This document shows positions 32,274 to 41,368 of a stretch of DNA of 64,000 bases, piece by piece. Below the pieces are notes generated by a model, which was not told the origin of the DNA, made no database searches, and was given only the letters and a program-made list of their open reading frames with translations. This DNA comes from Mesorhizobium comanense. GTDB lineage: Bacteria > Pseudomonadota > Alphaproteobacteria > Rhizobiales > Rhizobiaceae. Numbering within the stretch: position 1 is the stretch's first letter; each line of letters starts with the position of its first letter. The translations under genes and the position numbers were made by a program. The stretch is taken from NCBI RefSeq assembly GCF_005503535.1, contig NZ_SCNN01000006.1:124001-188000 (forward strand), written 5' to 3'.

Positions 32274-33821
32274 TCACTCCATGACGGCGCTGTGGTCGAC
32301 CTTGGCGGGCGTGCCCGGCTTGCGCAGCAGCAGCACCAGCGGGATCGCCGCCAGCGACAGGATCATCATCAGCTTGAAGTCGTTCATGTAGCTGATGATT
32401 GTCGCCTGGAGCGTCACCACGCCGTCCAGCGCGGCGCGGCCGGCGGCGGTGTAGGGATTAAATGCCTGCGCGATCGCCGGATCGTGAAACGCCTGGTTGA
32501 AGGGCGTGACATAGGCCGCGATGTTGGCGTGGTTGATCTGCACGTTCTGCGTCAGCAGCGCGGTGACCACCGATATGCCGACGCTGGAGCCGATGTTGCG
32601 CGACAGATTGTAGAGCCCGGTGCCTTCCGCGCGCCGCTCGGGCGCCAGCGTGGCGAAGGTTATGGTGGTTAGCGGCACGAACAGGAAGCCGAGCCCGGCG
32701 CCCTGGATGAAGCCGGTTGAGATGATCGTCCATTGCGAGACATCGGGCGTCCAGCCGGTCATGTCGTACATCGCCCAGGCGGTGACCAGCAGACCGGTCA
32801 GCAGCAGCCAGCGCGTATCGACCTTGCCGACCAGCCTGCCGACCAGGAACATGCAGGCCATCGTGCCGAGGCCGCGCGGGCCCATGACGATGCCCGCCGT
32901 CACCACCGGGTAGCCCATCAGCGTCTGCAGATAGGGCGTCATCAGCGCCAGCGAGGCCAGATAGGTGATGCCGATGATGAAGATGAAGACCATGCCGACA
33001 GCGAAATTCCGGTCAAGGAACAGCCGCGGATTCACGAAGGTGTTCTTGGCGGTGAAGGTGTGGACGAGGAAGATGTAGAAGGCCGACGCGCAGATCAGCG
33101 CCTCGACGATGATCTCGGATGAGGAGAACCAGTTGAGCTGTTCGCCGCGATCGAGGAACATCTGCAGTGCCGCGATGGTGATGCTGAGCATGCCGAAACC
33201 CAGCCAGTCCAGCCGCGCCTTGAAGTCGAGCTTCGTTTCCAGCACGTAAAGCGACACGCCGGCGAAAGCCAGCGCGCCGATCGGCACGTTGATGTAGAAC
33301 ACCCAGCGCCAGCTGACGTTTTCCGTCAGCCAGCCGCCGATGACCGGCCCCAGCACCGGTCCGACCATCACCGAGACGCCGAACAAAGCCATCGCCGAGC
33401 CGCGTTCCTCGACACTGTAGATGTCGAGCAGGATGCTCTGCGACAGCGGCACGAGCGCCGCGCCGAACAGCCCTTGCAGCAGGCGGAAGCCGACGATCTG
33501 CGGCAGCGATTGCGCGAAGCCGCACAGCACCGAGGCGACGACGAAGCCGGTGATCGAGGTCAACAGGATGCGCTTGCGGCCGAAGCGATTGGCCAGGTAG
33601 CCCGATGGAGGCGTCATCACCGCCGCCGCCACGATGTAGGAGGTCAGCACCCAGTTGATCTGGTCGGCGCTGGCCGAGACGCTGCCCTGGATATAGGGCA
33701 GCGCGACATTGGCGATGGTGGTGTCCAGCGCCTGCATGATGACGGCCAGGATCACGCAGGCGGTGATGGCGCCGCGATTGGCGACCACCGCTGTGGCACC
33801 TGTCGCGGACGCGCTGGTCAT
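32274..33821 (-). CDS. DHA2-family MFS drug-efflux permease (EmrB-like), copy 1
   Basis: 515 residues with about 14 membrane segments, the DHA2 pattern. Motif C-like GPVLGPVIGGWL and motif A-type GYLANRFGRKRIL are visible, and the N-terminal segment ALDTTIANVALPYIQG is diagnostic of EmrB/QacA-type permeases. With the HlyD-type protein encoded just upstream and an outer-membrane channel it would export toxic compounds. The ATG at 33821 overlaps the stop of that gene (ATGA); the longer upstream frame was rejected. Third gene of a marR-emrA-emrB-like operon. Confidence 0.94.
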   Translation of the reverse strand: MTSASATGATAVVANRGAITACVILAVIMQALDTTIANVALPYIQGSVSASADQINWVLTSYIVAAAVMTPPSGYLANRFGRKRILLTSITGFVVASVLCGFAQSLPQIVGFRLLQGLFGAALVPLSQSILLDIYSVEERGSAMALFGVSVMVGPVLGPVIGGWLTENVSWRWVFYINVPIGALAFAGVSLYVLETKLDFKARLDWLGFGMLSITIAALQMFLDRGEQLNWFSSSEIIVEALICASAFYIFLVHTFTAKNTFVNPRLFLDRNFAVGMVFIFIIGITYLASLALMTPYLQTLMGYPVVTAGIVMGPRGLGTMACMFLVGRLVGKVDTRWLLLTGLLVTAWAMYDMTGWTPDVSQWTIISTGFIQGAGLGFLFVPLTTITFATLAPERRAEGTGLYNLSRNIGSSVGISVVTALLTQNVQINHANIAAYVTPFNQAFHDPAIAQAFNPYTAAGRAALDGVVTLQATIISYMNDFKLMMILSLAAIPLVLLLRKPGTPAKVDHSAVME

Positions 33822-35116
33822 GACTTTTGCTCGAATCGCTTGACGAGGTTGGTGATGAAGTCCGGCAGACCGCGCGCATGTCCGGTGTCGACGTCGACCA
33901 CGACGCTCATGCCGCCGCGCAGCGGCGGCTTGCCCGCGGGGTCCTCGATGGTCACGCGCATCGGGATGCGCTGCACCACCTTGACCCAGTTGCCGGTGGT
34001 GTTCTGCGCCGGCAGCAGCGAGAAGCTCGACGAGGACGCGGGGCTGATCGAGGCAACCGTGCCGTGCCAGACGGCGCCGGGATAGGTGTCGACGCTGATC
34101 GTCGCCGTCTGTCCCGGCCGCACATAGGTGAGCTCGGTTTCCTTCGGCTCCGCCGCGATCCATAGATCGGTCGACGAAACCAGGCTGAAGGCCGGTTGCG
34201 AGGCCGGCAGATACTTGCCGACCTGCAAGGCGTCGACATTGGTCACGATGCCGTCGAACGGCGCCTTGACCACGGAATCGGCAAGGTTGCGCTGCGCATC
34301 GTCGACGCCCGACTGCGCCTGCAGGTAGAACGGGTTCTTCTCCACCGGCTGGTCGGCGTCGCCGCCGAGCTGGGCCAGCATCGCCTGCGCCTGTGCCTTG
34401 GCGACGGACACTTTCTGGCGCGCGGCGACAAGATCGTGCTGGGCGCTGTCGAACGTCGCCTTCGATGCGGTCGACGTTTTGAGCAGGTCCTGCTGCCGCT
34501 GGAAGGCGGCTTCGTAATAGGGAATGTCGGCCTCAGCCTGCTCGATCTGCGACAGCGACTGCTGGTAGCTGGCCTGCAAGGTCAGCACCTGGTTGCGCAC
34601 CGTGCCGAGCTGGGCCTGGGCGGCCGCGAGAGCGGTTTCGAACGAGGCCGGCCGCAGGCGAAACAGCACGTCGCCCTTCTTCACCGCCTGGTTCTCGTGC
34701 ACGTCGATTTCCTGCACCGTGCCGGAAACATCCGTGGAGACGCCGAGCGACTGGGCCTGGATGTAGGCGTTGTCGGTCGTCATCACCTGGCCGCCGATGA
34801 CATAGTAGTAGCCGCCGACAACCAGCGCGACGGGAAGCAGGGCGAACAGCAACGGCCGCGCCAGACTGCGCTTCGGCTTGCTCGGGGCCGCGGCGGGAGC
34901 GGCGACGGCGGCGGGGGGCGGCAGTGGCTGCGGTTCCCTGGTGGGGGCTTCGAGCCCCGCGGGCTCGGGCGCCACCGGCGTTTCCAGCTCGTCCTTGTCG
35001 ATGACGACATTGGCCCGCCGCTGCTCGCGTTCGCTGTCCAGCCGGATGACCTGGTCGCTGGCTCTTTCGCCGGCAATGTCCTCGCCGGGCTTTCTTGGTG
35101 AGGTTGATTCAGACAT
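33818..35116 (-). CDS. HlyD-family periplasmic adaptor (EmrA-like), copy 1
   Basis: 432 residues: a cytoplasmic proline/alanine-rich N-terminal region (about 1-85), one membrane segment (ARPLLFALLPVALVVGGYYY), a biotinyl/lipoyl-like half (QSLGVSTDVSGTVQEIDVHE and AVKKGDVLFRL), a long coiled-coil hairpin (about 160-260), and a beta-barrel end. This adaptor joins the MFS permease to an outer-membrane channel. The unusually long N-terminal tail resembles other rhizobial EmrA proteins. It overlaps the marR gene by eight bases and the permease by four. Confidence 0.94.
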   Translation of the reverse strand: MSESTSPRKPGEDIAGERASDQVIRLDSEREQRRANVVIDKDELETPVAPEPAGLEAPTREPQPLPPPAAVAAPAAAPSKPKRSLARPLLFALLPVALVVGGYYYVIGGQVMTTDNAYIQAQSLGVSTDVSGTVQEIDVHENQAVKKGDVLFRLRPASFETALAAAQAQLGTVRNQVLTLQASYQQSLSQIEQAEADIPYYEAAFQRQQDLLKTSTASKATFDSAQHDLVAARQKVSVAKAQAQAMLAQLGGDADQPVEKNPFYLQAQSGVDDAQRNLADSVVKAPFDGIVTNVDALQVGKYLPASQPAFSLVSSTDLWIAAEPKETELTYVRPGQTATISVDTYPGAVWHGTVASISPASSSSFSLLPAQNTTGNWVKVVQRIPMRVTIEDPAGKPPLRGGMSVVVDVDTGHARGLPDFITNLVKRFEQKS

Positions 35117-35573
35117 GGATGTTCTCCCGGTCGACGGCTGGCTGGGTGCAGGCCGCGAGCAGATTGGATTTGATGAGGCTTAGGGTCTGCAGCAGGTGCT
35201 GCTGTGTTTCGGACGAAAGGCCGGCGAAGGCCTCGTCGCGTGTCTTGCTGCCATTGCCGCGCATGATCTCGAGCAGCGGATAGGCCTTCGGGGTCAGGTA
35301 AAGCAGCCAGGCCCTGCGGTCGGCGGGGTCGGGCCGGCGTTCGATGAGGCCGCGCGCCTCCATCTTGTCGAGCAGCCTGGCAAGCGTGATCGGCATGATC
35401 TCGATCAGGTCGGCGAGCTTGTTCTGATGGATGCCTTCATGCAGCGCAAGATAGGCCAGTGCCTGCCATTGGGCCCGGGTCAGTCCCGATGCGCGCGATC
35501 TTTGCTCGAACCGCTTTCTAAGCAGGCGCGCGACGTCGTGCAGCACGAAGCTGATATTTGGGGAGGAGGGCAT
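35109..35573 (-). CDS. MarR-family transcriptional regulator, copy 1
   Basis: 154 residues with a MarR winged helix (about 30-125: SGLTRAQWQALAYLALHEGI, NKLADLIEIMPITLARLLDKM and LIERRPDPADRRAWLLYLT). It is the first gene of the leftward efflux operon and probably represses it until a phenolic or drug ligand binds. The upstream DNA contains GCATG...CATGC inverted pentamers (35610-35630) over an AT-rich promoter-like stretch, a possible operator. Confidence 0.93.
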   Translation of the reverse strand: MPSSPNISFVLHDVARLLRKRFEQRSRASGLTRAQWQALAYLALHEGIHQNKLADLIEIMPITLARLLDKMEARGLIERRPDPADRRAWLLYLTPKAYPLLEIMRGNGSKTRDEAFAGLSSETQQHLLQTLSLIKSNLLAACTQPAVDRENIHV

Positions 35574-35609
35574 TGCGGGAGATCGGGATCTGGGAGCAAC
35601 TTTTCGTGA

Positions 35610-35630
35610 GCATGCTTATTATCATCATGC
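35610..35630. promoter_or_regulatory. Possible MarR operator upstream of the first efflux operon
   Basis: GCATG and CATGC separated by 11 AT-rich bases, within 60 bases of the marR start. On the minus strand GATAAT could act as a -10 element within it. Short arms make this tentative. Confidence 0.35.
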
Positions 35631-35749
35631 ACATAATCCCGCTGGACGGCTTGCGCAAGACGGCTTAAGTCGCATGGGCGAAAAATCGCATGGGCCACGG
35701 CACCGCGAAGGCGGCCCGGGGCGTCTATCCGCCGGCAAGGATTTCGACG

Positions 35750-36064
35750 ATGAACTGGATCAGGATCGCGGTCGTCACCGCCCTCGCGGGATGCCCGGCC
35801 GTGGCGGTGGCGAAGGATGCCGTCAGCTGCGGCGGTGCTGCCATGCTGGGTGGCGCGCAGCTCAACTGCAGCCATGTCGAACCCAAGGCACCGCCGCAAT
35901 TCTGCACGTTTAGCTGGGATCTGCATACGGTTGCGGGAGATCAGAAGGTCGTCGAAGGCACCTTCATGCTGCCGCCGGGAGCGTCGAATGTTCAGGTCTA
36001 TCAGGGCAGCGGGTTCGACAGTGCGCTGTCCAATCCGATCGTGATCTGCCGCGGCAACAAATGA
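35750..36064 (+). CDS. Small exported hypothetical protein
   Basis: 104 residues with a signal peptide (residues 1-21, cleavage after VAVA) and four or five cysteines in the mature part (SCGGAAML, LNCSHVEP, FCTFSWDL, VICRGNK), which suggests disulfides in the periplasm. I do not recognise the family. It is transcribed away from the marR gene and precedes the Vat-like gene by 120 bases on the same strand. The in-frame ATG at 35690 would place the signal peptide internally, so the later start is preferred. Confidence 0.65.
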   Translation: MNWIRIAVVTALAGCPAVAVAKDAVSCGGAAMLGGAQLNCSHVEPKAPPQFCTFSWDLHTVAGDQKVVEGTFMLPPGASNVQVYQGSGFDSALSNPIVICRGNK

Positions 36065-36183
36065 GCTTGCCGGCCTGGAAAGGCTCGCTCACCGGCCGAT
36101 TGGTGCTATAGGGCGGATCACGTTATTTTGACCTGGAGCTCCGTTACGGATGCGCCTGTCGACCAACTTTCGGACGAACCGAC

Positions 36184-36822
36184 ATGGATGGACCCAACTC
36201 CGGCATCAAGCACCCGATCCCGATGCACCCGCGCGTCGGCTTCCTGAAGCCGCTGGTCACCGCTCCGAATATCGAGATCGGCGATTTCACCTATTATGAC
36301 GATCCGGATGGACCGGACAAATTCGCTGAAAAATGCGTGCTGCATCATTATGAATTCATCGGCGACAGGCTCGTCATCGGCAAGTTCTGCGCCATCGCCG
36401 AAGGCGCGCGCTTCATCATGAACGGCGCCAACCACGCCATGTCGGGCTTTTCGACCTATCCGTTCAACATTTTCGGCCATGGCTGGGAGAAGGGTTTTGA
36501 TCCCGCGACATGGTCGAAGGAGGTCCGCGGCGACACGGTGGTCGGCAATGATGTCTGGATCGGCATGGAGGCGGTGATCCTGCCGGGCGTGGAGATCGGC
36601 CATGGCGCCATCGTCGCCGCCAAATCGGTGGTGACGCACGACGTGCCGCCCTACGCGATCGTCGCCGGCAACGCGGCCAAGGTGGTCAAGACGCGTTTCG
36701 ACGACAGGACGGTCAGGCGGCTGCTGGCGCTTGCGTGGTGGGACTGGCCGGTGGACAAGATAGGCCGCAATCTCGATGCCATCAGGGGCGCCGACATCTC
36801 TCTTCTGGAGGCAGCAGTTTGA
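36184..36822 (+). CDS. Vat/CatB-family xenobiotic O-acetyltransferase (left-handed beta-helix)
   Basis: 212 residues. Imperfect hexapeptide repeats ([43 protein letters not shown]) form a left-handed beta-helix, and H84 in [15 protein letters not shown] corresponds to the catalytic histidine of Vat streptogramin and CatB chloramphenicol acetyltransferases. The enzyme uses acetyl-CoA; the true substrate of chromosomal homologues is often unknown, so antibiotic resistance should not be assumed. The last base pairs overlap the TTG start of engB, so the two genes are translationally coupled, which is unusual for an essential GTPase gene. Confidence 0.9.
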   Translation: MDGPNSGIKHPIPMHPRVGFLKPLVTAPNIEIGDFTYYDDPDGPDKFAEKCVLHHYEFIGDRLVIGKFCAIAEGARFIMNGANHAMSGFSTYPFNIFGHGWEKGFDPATWSKEVRGDTVVGNDVWIGMEAVILPGVEIGHGAIVAAKSVVTHDVPPYAIVAGNAAKVVKTRFDDRTVRRLLALAWWDWPVDKIGRNLDAIRGADISLLEAAV

Positions 36823-37478
36823 ACGTTCCCAACAGCACCGCGATCGGCACCGATCTCTTCACGCGCGGATGGATCTTCATCCGCGGCGTGCCGGCCATGA
36901 AGTTCCTGCCGCCGGAAGGACCGCCGGAGATAGCCTTTGCCGGTCGTTCCAATGTCGGCAAGTCGTCACTCATCAACGCGCTGGTCGGCCAGAACGGCCT
37001 TGCCCGCACATCGAACACGCCCGGCCGGACGCAGGAACTCAACTATTTCGTGCCCGGCGGGTTTTCGGGCGAGGGCGCCGACCTGCCGCCGATGGCGCTG
37101 GTCGACATGCCGGGCTACGGCTACGCCAGCGCGCCCAAGGAAAAGGTCGACGATTGGACGAAGCTGGTCTTCGACTATCTGAAGGGCCGCGTCACGCTGA
37201 AGCGCGTCTATGTGCTGATCGATGCCCGTCACGGCATCAAGGCCAAGGACGACGAAGTGCTGTCGCTGCTCGACAAGGCGGCCGTGTCCTACCAGATCGT
37301 GCTGACCAAGACCGACAAGATCAAGGCCGCCGGCGTGCCGAGGCTGATCGAGGAGACGCTGGCCAAGATCAAGAAGCGACCGGCGGCGTTTCCCTTCGTC
37401 CTGGCGACGTCGTCGGAAAAAGCCAATGGCCTCGAAGAGTTGCGGGCCGCGATCGTGCTGGCGGCCAACGGCGGGTGA
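36819..37478 (+). CDS. engB: Ribosome biogenesis GTP-binding protein EngB (YsxC/YihA)
   Basis: 219 residues. G1 [11 protein letters not shown]2 region around the switch threonine in [12 protein letters not shown]3 VDMPGYG, and G4 TKTDK are all present; SSEKANG matches G5. EngB assists assembly of the large ribosomal subunit. The TTG at 36819 is chosen because GGAGG is seven bases upstream and it overlaps the preceding TGA by two bases. The frame farther upstream lies in the acetyltransferase gene. In many rhizobia engB sits between yidC and argB. Confidence 0.96.
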   Translation: MNVPNSTAIGTDLFTRGWIFIRGVPAMKFLPPEGPPEIAFAGRSNVGKSSLINALVGQNGLARTSNTPGRTQELNYFVPGGFSGEGADLPPMALVDMPGYGYASAPKEKVDDWTKLVFDYLKGRVTLKRVYVLIDARHGIKAKDDEVLSLLDKAAVSYQIVLTKTDKIKAAGVPRLIEETLAKIKKRPAAFPFVLATSSEKANGLEELRAAIVLAANGG

Positions 37479-37518
37479 ATTCAGCCATCGGCGCTGAACT
37501 GGCCTCGACCAGCCAGGC

Positions 37519-38253
37519 CTACGCCTTCGCCTCCAGCGCGATCATCTGGTGGCGTTCTTCCTCCGCGAGCGCTTCGGTGCCGTAGGCCTTCAGGAACATG
37601 TCGACGCCCGACCTCACGATGTGATCGATCTCGTCCTGGGTCGGAGCCTTGGTGCGATAGGCGAAGATGCACTGCCGGAACAGGCCGGCCAGGCAAAGTT
37701 CGGTAAACTGGTAGGCGGCGAGATCGACATCGTCGATCTTCAGCATGCCGCGTTCAATGGCGGCGTTGAGGAACGTCACCACCTTGTCGTGGCCGCGTTT
37801 CGGGCCGCGCTCGTAAAACCGGGCTCCCATGTCGGGGATCCTGTCGGAGGCGCCGATCACCGTGCGCTGTGCCTGGATGACCTTGGCCGAGGTGATCTTC
37901 ATGGACAGCACCTTGCCGAACTTCACCAGCGTCTGGCGCAGGTCGTCGGCGCGGTCCAGCATGTCGTACATGTTCTTGAAGATGGTGCCGCGCTCTTCCT
38001 CGATCAGCGCTTCGAACAGCTCTTCCTTGTTGGCGAAGTAGACATAGATCGTGCCCTTCGACACGCCGGCCTCGCGGGTGATGTCGTTCATCGAGGCGGC
38101 CTCGAAGCCCTTGTCGATGAAGACGCGGCGGGCGCCGTCGATGATCTGGCTGCGCTTGGCCGGGTCCTGTCCGGCCGCGGGGCGGCCGCGGCGCAGGCTC
38201 TCCAGCAAGTCGTTGCATTTGTCGGTTTCAGTGTCAGGCGTCGTCTCGGCCAT
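37519..38253 (-). CDS. TetR-family transcriptional regulator of the second efflux module
   Basis: 244 residues: HTH about 40-85 (IIDGARRVFIDKGFEAASMND and SKGTIYVYFANKEELF) and a ligand-binding domain of the TetR_C_33/AcrR type. It is divergent from the EmrA-like gene across 127 bases that contain two GAACC-N4-GGTTC inverted repeats, which are probably its operators; it would repress both itself and the efflux genes. On the minus strand TTGACA (38331-38326) with CATATC 17 bases later could be its own promoter. ATG at 38253 with GAGG upstream was preferred to GTG at 38262. Confidence 0.92.
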   Translation of the reverse strand: MAETTPDTETDKCNDLLESLRRGRPAAGQDPAKRSQIIDGARRVFIDKGFEAASMNDITREAGVSKGTIYVYFANKEELFEALIEEERGTIFKNMYDMLDRADDLRQTLVKFGKVLSMKITSAKVIQAQRTVIGASDRIPDMGARFYERGPKRGHDKVVTFLNAAIERGMLKIDDVDLAAYQFTELCLAGLFRQCIFAYRTKAPTQDEIDHIVRSGVDMFLKAYGTEALAEEERHQMIALEAKA

Positions 38254-38276
38254 GAAAGTCACACCTCGAAAATAAT

Positions 38277-38294
38277 TCGAACCAACCGGTTCGA
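38277..38294. promoter_or_regulatory. TetR operator candidate 1 (TCGAACC-N4-GGTTCGA)
   Basis: TCGAACC and GGTTCGA arms around AACC, just upstream of the TetR start. Shares GAACC-N4-GGTTC with operator 2, whose centre is 63 bases away, about six helical turns. Confidence 0.75.
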
Positions 38295-38341
38295 TTGCTC
38301 TTGATATGGGCTTCTTTCCGCGCTATGTCAACGCCCGGATC

Positions 38342-38355
38342 GAACCGAACGGTTC
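38342..38355. promoter_or_regulatory. TetR operator candidate 2 (GAACC-N4-GGTTC)
   Basis: GAACC-GAAC-GGTTC lies immediately upstream of TATAAT (38361-38366), the likely -10 of the EmrA-like gene, so a bound repressor would block RNA polymerase. Confidence 0.75.
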
Positions 38356-38380
38356 AGTATTATAATTTTAGAGAGATGTC

Positions 38381-39571
38381 ATGTCCTCGAACGCGCCAAC
38401 CACCGCAGAAGTCCGCCCCTTCCCCAACGCCAAGGTCGCACCGGCGACGGAAGCGCCGGAGATTCCCGTGCAGCCGGTCGTCGCGCCGCCGCCCGCGGCT
38501 GAGGCGCCGGCAAAGAAGAAGCGTTCCGTTCGCTCCTTCCTGTTGCCGATCATCGGCCTTGCCTTGCTCGGCGGCGCTGCCTGGTATGGTTATGACTACT
38601 GGACCACTGGCCGCTTCATGATCTCGACCGACGACGCCTATGTCCAGGCCGACATGGCGTTCGTCTCGCCAAAAATTTCCGGCTATGTCGACCAGGTGCT
38701 GGTCAGCGAGAACCAGCAGGTCAAGGCGGGCGATCCGCTGCTGACCATCGATTCCGGCGACTACAAGATCGCCGTCGCCCAGGCCGAGGCGCAGATCGCT
38801 ACGCTGGCGAAGACGCTCGACCGCATCGACGCGCAGACCAAGGCGGCGGAGGCTTCGCTGAAGCAGGCGCAGGCCCTGAAGGTCGCCGACCAGGCAGCGG
38901 CCGACAATGCCGCCCGCGCCCAGCAGCGCGCGGCACAGCTGGTAAAGACGCATGTCGGCACGCAGGCGCAGCTCGACGACGCCCAGACGGCGCTCGACCA
39001 GGCCAATGCCGCGCTCGTCGGAGCCGACGCCCAGATCGCCGCCGCGCAGGCCAATATCGGCGTGCTCGAGGCCCAGCGCGCCGAATCCGCCAGCACGCTG
39101 GCTTCTTTGCAGCTCAACCGCGACAAGGCTGCCCGCGACCTCGCCTTCACGGTGCTCAAGGCGCCCTACGATGGTGTCGTCGGCAACCGTTCGGTCGAGC
39201 AGGGCGACCTCGTCAGCCCCGGCCAGAAGCTCGCCGTCGTCGTGCCGATGGACAAGCTCTACATCGTCGCCAACTTCAAGGAGACGCAGCTTGCCCGGCT
39301 GGTTCCTGGCGAAAAGGTCGACATCTCGGTCGATGCCATCGACGGCAAGCCCATCCAGGGAACCGTTTCCTCGCTGGCGCCGGCCTCGGGCGCGGTGTTC
39401 TCGCTGCTGCCGCCCGAAAACGCCACCGGCAACTTCACCAAGGTGGTGCAGCGCGTCCCGGTCCGCATCGACGTTCCGGCCGATGCGCTGAAGACCGGCA
39501 AGCTGCGCGCGGGTCTCAGCGTCGTCGTCGCCGTCGACAGCCGCACCGCGCCTGCCGCCACGAGCAACTAA
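38381..39571 (+). CDS. HlyD-family periplasmic adaptor (EmrA-like), copy 2
   Basis: 396 residues: cytoplasmic proline/alanine-rich tail (about 1-45), membrane segment (SFLLPIIGLALLGGAAWYGY), lipoyl-like domain (ISTDDAYVQADMAFVSPKIS), coiled-coil hairpin (about 125-225) and a C-terminal barrel (VPMDKLYIVANFKETQLARL). It partners the DHA2 permease encoded 73 bases downstream. A short leader separates the TATAAT element from the ATG, with GAGAG as ribosome-binding site. Overall organisation parallels copy 1 at 34-35 kb but the sequences differ clearly. Confidence 0.94.
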   Translation: MSSNAPTTAEVRPFPNAKVAPATEAPEIPVQPVVAPPPAAEAPAKKKRSVRSFLLPIIGLALLGGAAWYGYDYWTTGRFMISTDDAYVQADMAFVSPKISGYVDQVLVSENQQVKAGDPLLTIDSGDYKIAVAQAEAQIATLAKTLDRIDAQTKAAEASLKQAQALKVADQAAADNAARAQQRAAQLVKTHVGTQAQLDDAQTALDQANAALVGADAQIAAAQANIGVLEAQRAESASTLASLQLNRDKAARDLAFTVLKAPYDGVVGNRSVEQGDLVSPGQKLAVVVPMDKLYIVANFKETQLARLVPGEKVDISVDAIDGKPIQGTVSSLAPASGAVFSLLPPENATGNFTKVVQRVPVRIDVPADALKTGKLRAGLSVVVAVDSRTAPAATSN

Positions 39572-39644
39572 GCGTTTCAAGGGGGGCGGCGCGGTGGCTG
39601 ATTGAGCACCGTGCCGCCCAGCCTGCCTCAGGGAGGCCGATGAA

Positions 39645-41249
39645 ATGGCAACCGCCACCATAACAGCAGGATCGCCGCCCAAGGCGCCGGCGATGCCGGC
39701 CGCGCCGGACACGATCTCGACCCGGCGCGTCATCGCCTTCCTGGCGATGGTTTTCGGCATGTTCATGGCCATCCTGGACATCCAGATTGTCTCAGCCTCG
39801 CTGGCCGAGATCCAGGCCGGCCTCAGCGCCAGCTCGGATGAAATTCCCTGGGTGCAGACGGCCTATCTGATCGCCGAGGTGGTGATGATCCCGCTGTCGG
39901 GCTTCCTCAGCCGGATGCTCTCCACGCGCGTGTTGTTCACCATCGCCGCCGCCGGCTTCACCGCCGCGTCCGCTTTGGCCGCGACGGCGACCAACATCGA
40001 CCAGATGATCGTCTACCGCGCCGTCCAGGGTTTCATCGGTGGCGGCATGATCCCCAGCGTCTTCGCCGCCGCCTTCACCATTTTTCCGCCTTCGAAGCGC
40101 GCCGTCGTCTCGCCGATGATCGGCCTTGTCGCGACCCTGGCGCCGACCATCGGCCCGACGGTCGGCGGCTACATCAGCCACGCCTTTTCATGGCACTGGC
40201 TGTTCCTGATCAATGTCGTGCCCGGTATCCTGGTGGCGACCGCCGCCTGGTCGCTGATCGACTTCGACAAGCCCAATCTCAAGCTGTTCAACAAGTTCGA
40301 CTGGTGGGGCCTTGCCGGCATGGCTGCCTTCCTGGGCTGCATGGAGTATGTGCTCGAGGAAGGCCCGAACAATGACTGGCTGCAGGATCAGGCCGTGTTC
40401 ATCTGCGCCGTCGTCATGACCGTCGGTGCGGTGCTGTTCTTCTGGCGTGTCTTCACCGCCGAGGAGCCGATCGTCGACCTCAGGGCCTTCAGCAACATCA
40501 ACTTCGCCTTCGGGTCGTTGTTTTCCTTTGTCATCGGCATCGGCCTCTACGGCCTCACCTATCTCTATCCGGTGTTCCTCGGGCGCATCCGCGGCTACGA
40601 TTCCATGATGATCGGCGAGGCGCTGTTCGTCAGCGGCCTGGCCATGTTCCTCACCGCGCCGATCTCGGGCATCCTGTCGAGCAAGATGGACCTGCGGCTG
40701 ATGATGATGATCGGCCTGTTCGGCTTCGCCACCGGAACCTGGTGGATGACGCATCTGACCGCCGACTGGGATTTCTACGAGTTGCTGATCCCGCAGATCC
40801 TGCGCGGCTGTTCGATGATGCTGTGCATGGTGCCGATCAACAACATCGCGCTCGGCACGCTGCCGCCCGACCGGTTGAAGAATGCGTCGGGCCTGTTCAA
40901 CCTCACCCGCAACCTCGGCGGTGCCGTTGGCCTGGCGCTCATCAACACGGTGCTGATCGACCGCAATGCCTTCCACTACGCCCGGCTCGCCGAGCACGTG
41001 CAGTGGGGCAGCGCCGCCGCGCAGACCAAGCTCCAGAACATGACGTTGAACTTCGAGCAGACCACCGGTCTCGATGCCACGAGCGCCGCCATCTCCAAGC
41101 TGTCGGGCATGGTCCAGCAGCAGGCGGCGCTGCTGTCCTTCATGGACGTGTTCTACCTGTTGACCGTGCTGTTCGGCACGCTGGGATTCTTCACCATGCT
41201 GATCAAGAAGCCGGGAGCGCCAGCCGGTGGCGGAGGCGGCGGCCACTGA
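39645..41249 (+). CDS. DHA2-family MFS drug-efflux permease (EmrB-like), copy 2
   Basis: 534 residues with about 14 membrane segments. VFGMFMAILDIQIVSASLAE is the EmrB-type first segment; GFLSRMLSTRVLFTIAAAGF is motif A and LAPTIGPTVGGYISHAFSWH motif C. The C-terminus is glycine-rich (PAGGGGGGH). With the adaptor gene upstream it forms a TetR-controlled efflux pump; no outer-membrane channel gene is adjacent, so a TolC homologue elsewhere is presumably used. It ends before a bidirectional terminator. Confidence 0.94.
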   Translation: MATATITAGSPPKAPAMPAAPDTISTRRVIAFLAMVFGMFMAILDIQIVSASLAEIQAGLSASSDEIPWVQTAYLIAEVVMIPLSGFLSRMLSTRVLFTIAAAGFTAASALAATATNIDQMIVYRAVQGFIGGGMIPSVFAAAFTIFPPSKRAVVSPMIGLVATLAPTIGPTVGGYISHAFSWHWLFLINVVPGILVATAAWSLIDFDKPNLKLFNKFDWWGLAGMAAFLGCMEYVLEEGPNNDWLQDQAVFICAVVMTVGAVLFFWRVFTAEEPIVDLRAFSNINFAFGSLFSFVIGIGLYGLTYLYPVFLGRIRGYDSMMIGEALFVSGLAMFLTAPISGILSSKMDLRLMMMIGLFGFATGTWWMTHLTADWDFYELLIPQILRGCSMMLCMVPINNIALGTLPPDRLKNASGLFNLTRNLGGAVGLALINTVLIDRNAFHYARLAEHVQWGSAAAQTKLQNMTLNFEQTTGLDATSAAISKLSGMVQQQAALLSFMDVFYLLTVLFGTLGFFTMLIKKPGAPAGGGGGGH

Positions 41250-41320
41250 TCCGAAGGATACGTGGGCAGCGGTTTCGGGAAGCTCCTCCAGTCCACGCCC
41301 GAAAAAGGCTGACCGCGCAA

Positions 41321-41350
41321 AAAACTCCGGGCCGCAAGGCCCGGAGTTTT
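41321..41350. terminator. Bidirectional rho-independent terminator
   Basis: AAAACTCCGGGCC, loop GCAA, GGCCCGGAGTTTT: a 13-base perfect stem with A and T runs on both sides, between the convergent efflux permease and msrB genes. Confidence 0.93.
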
Positions 41351-41368
41351 TCATTGGGATTAAGGCTG

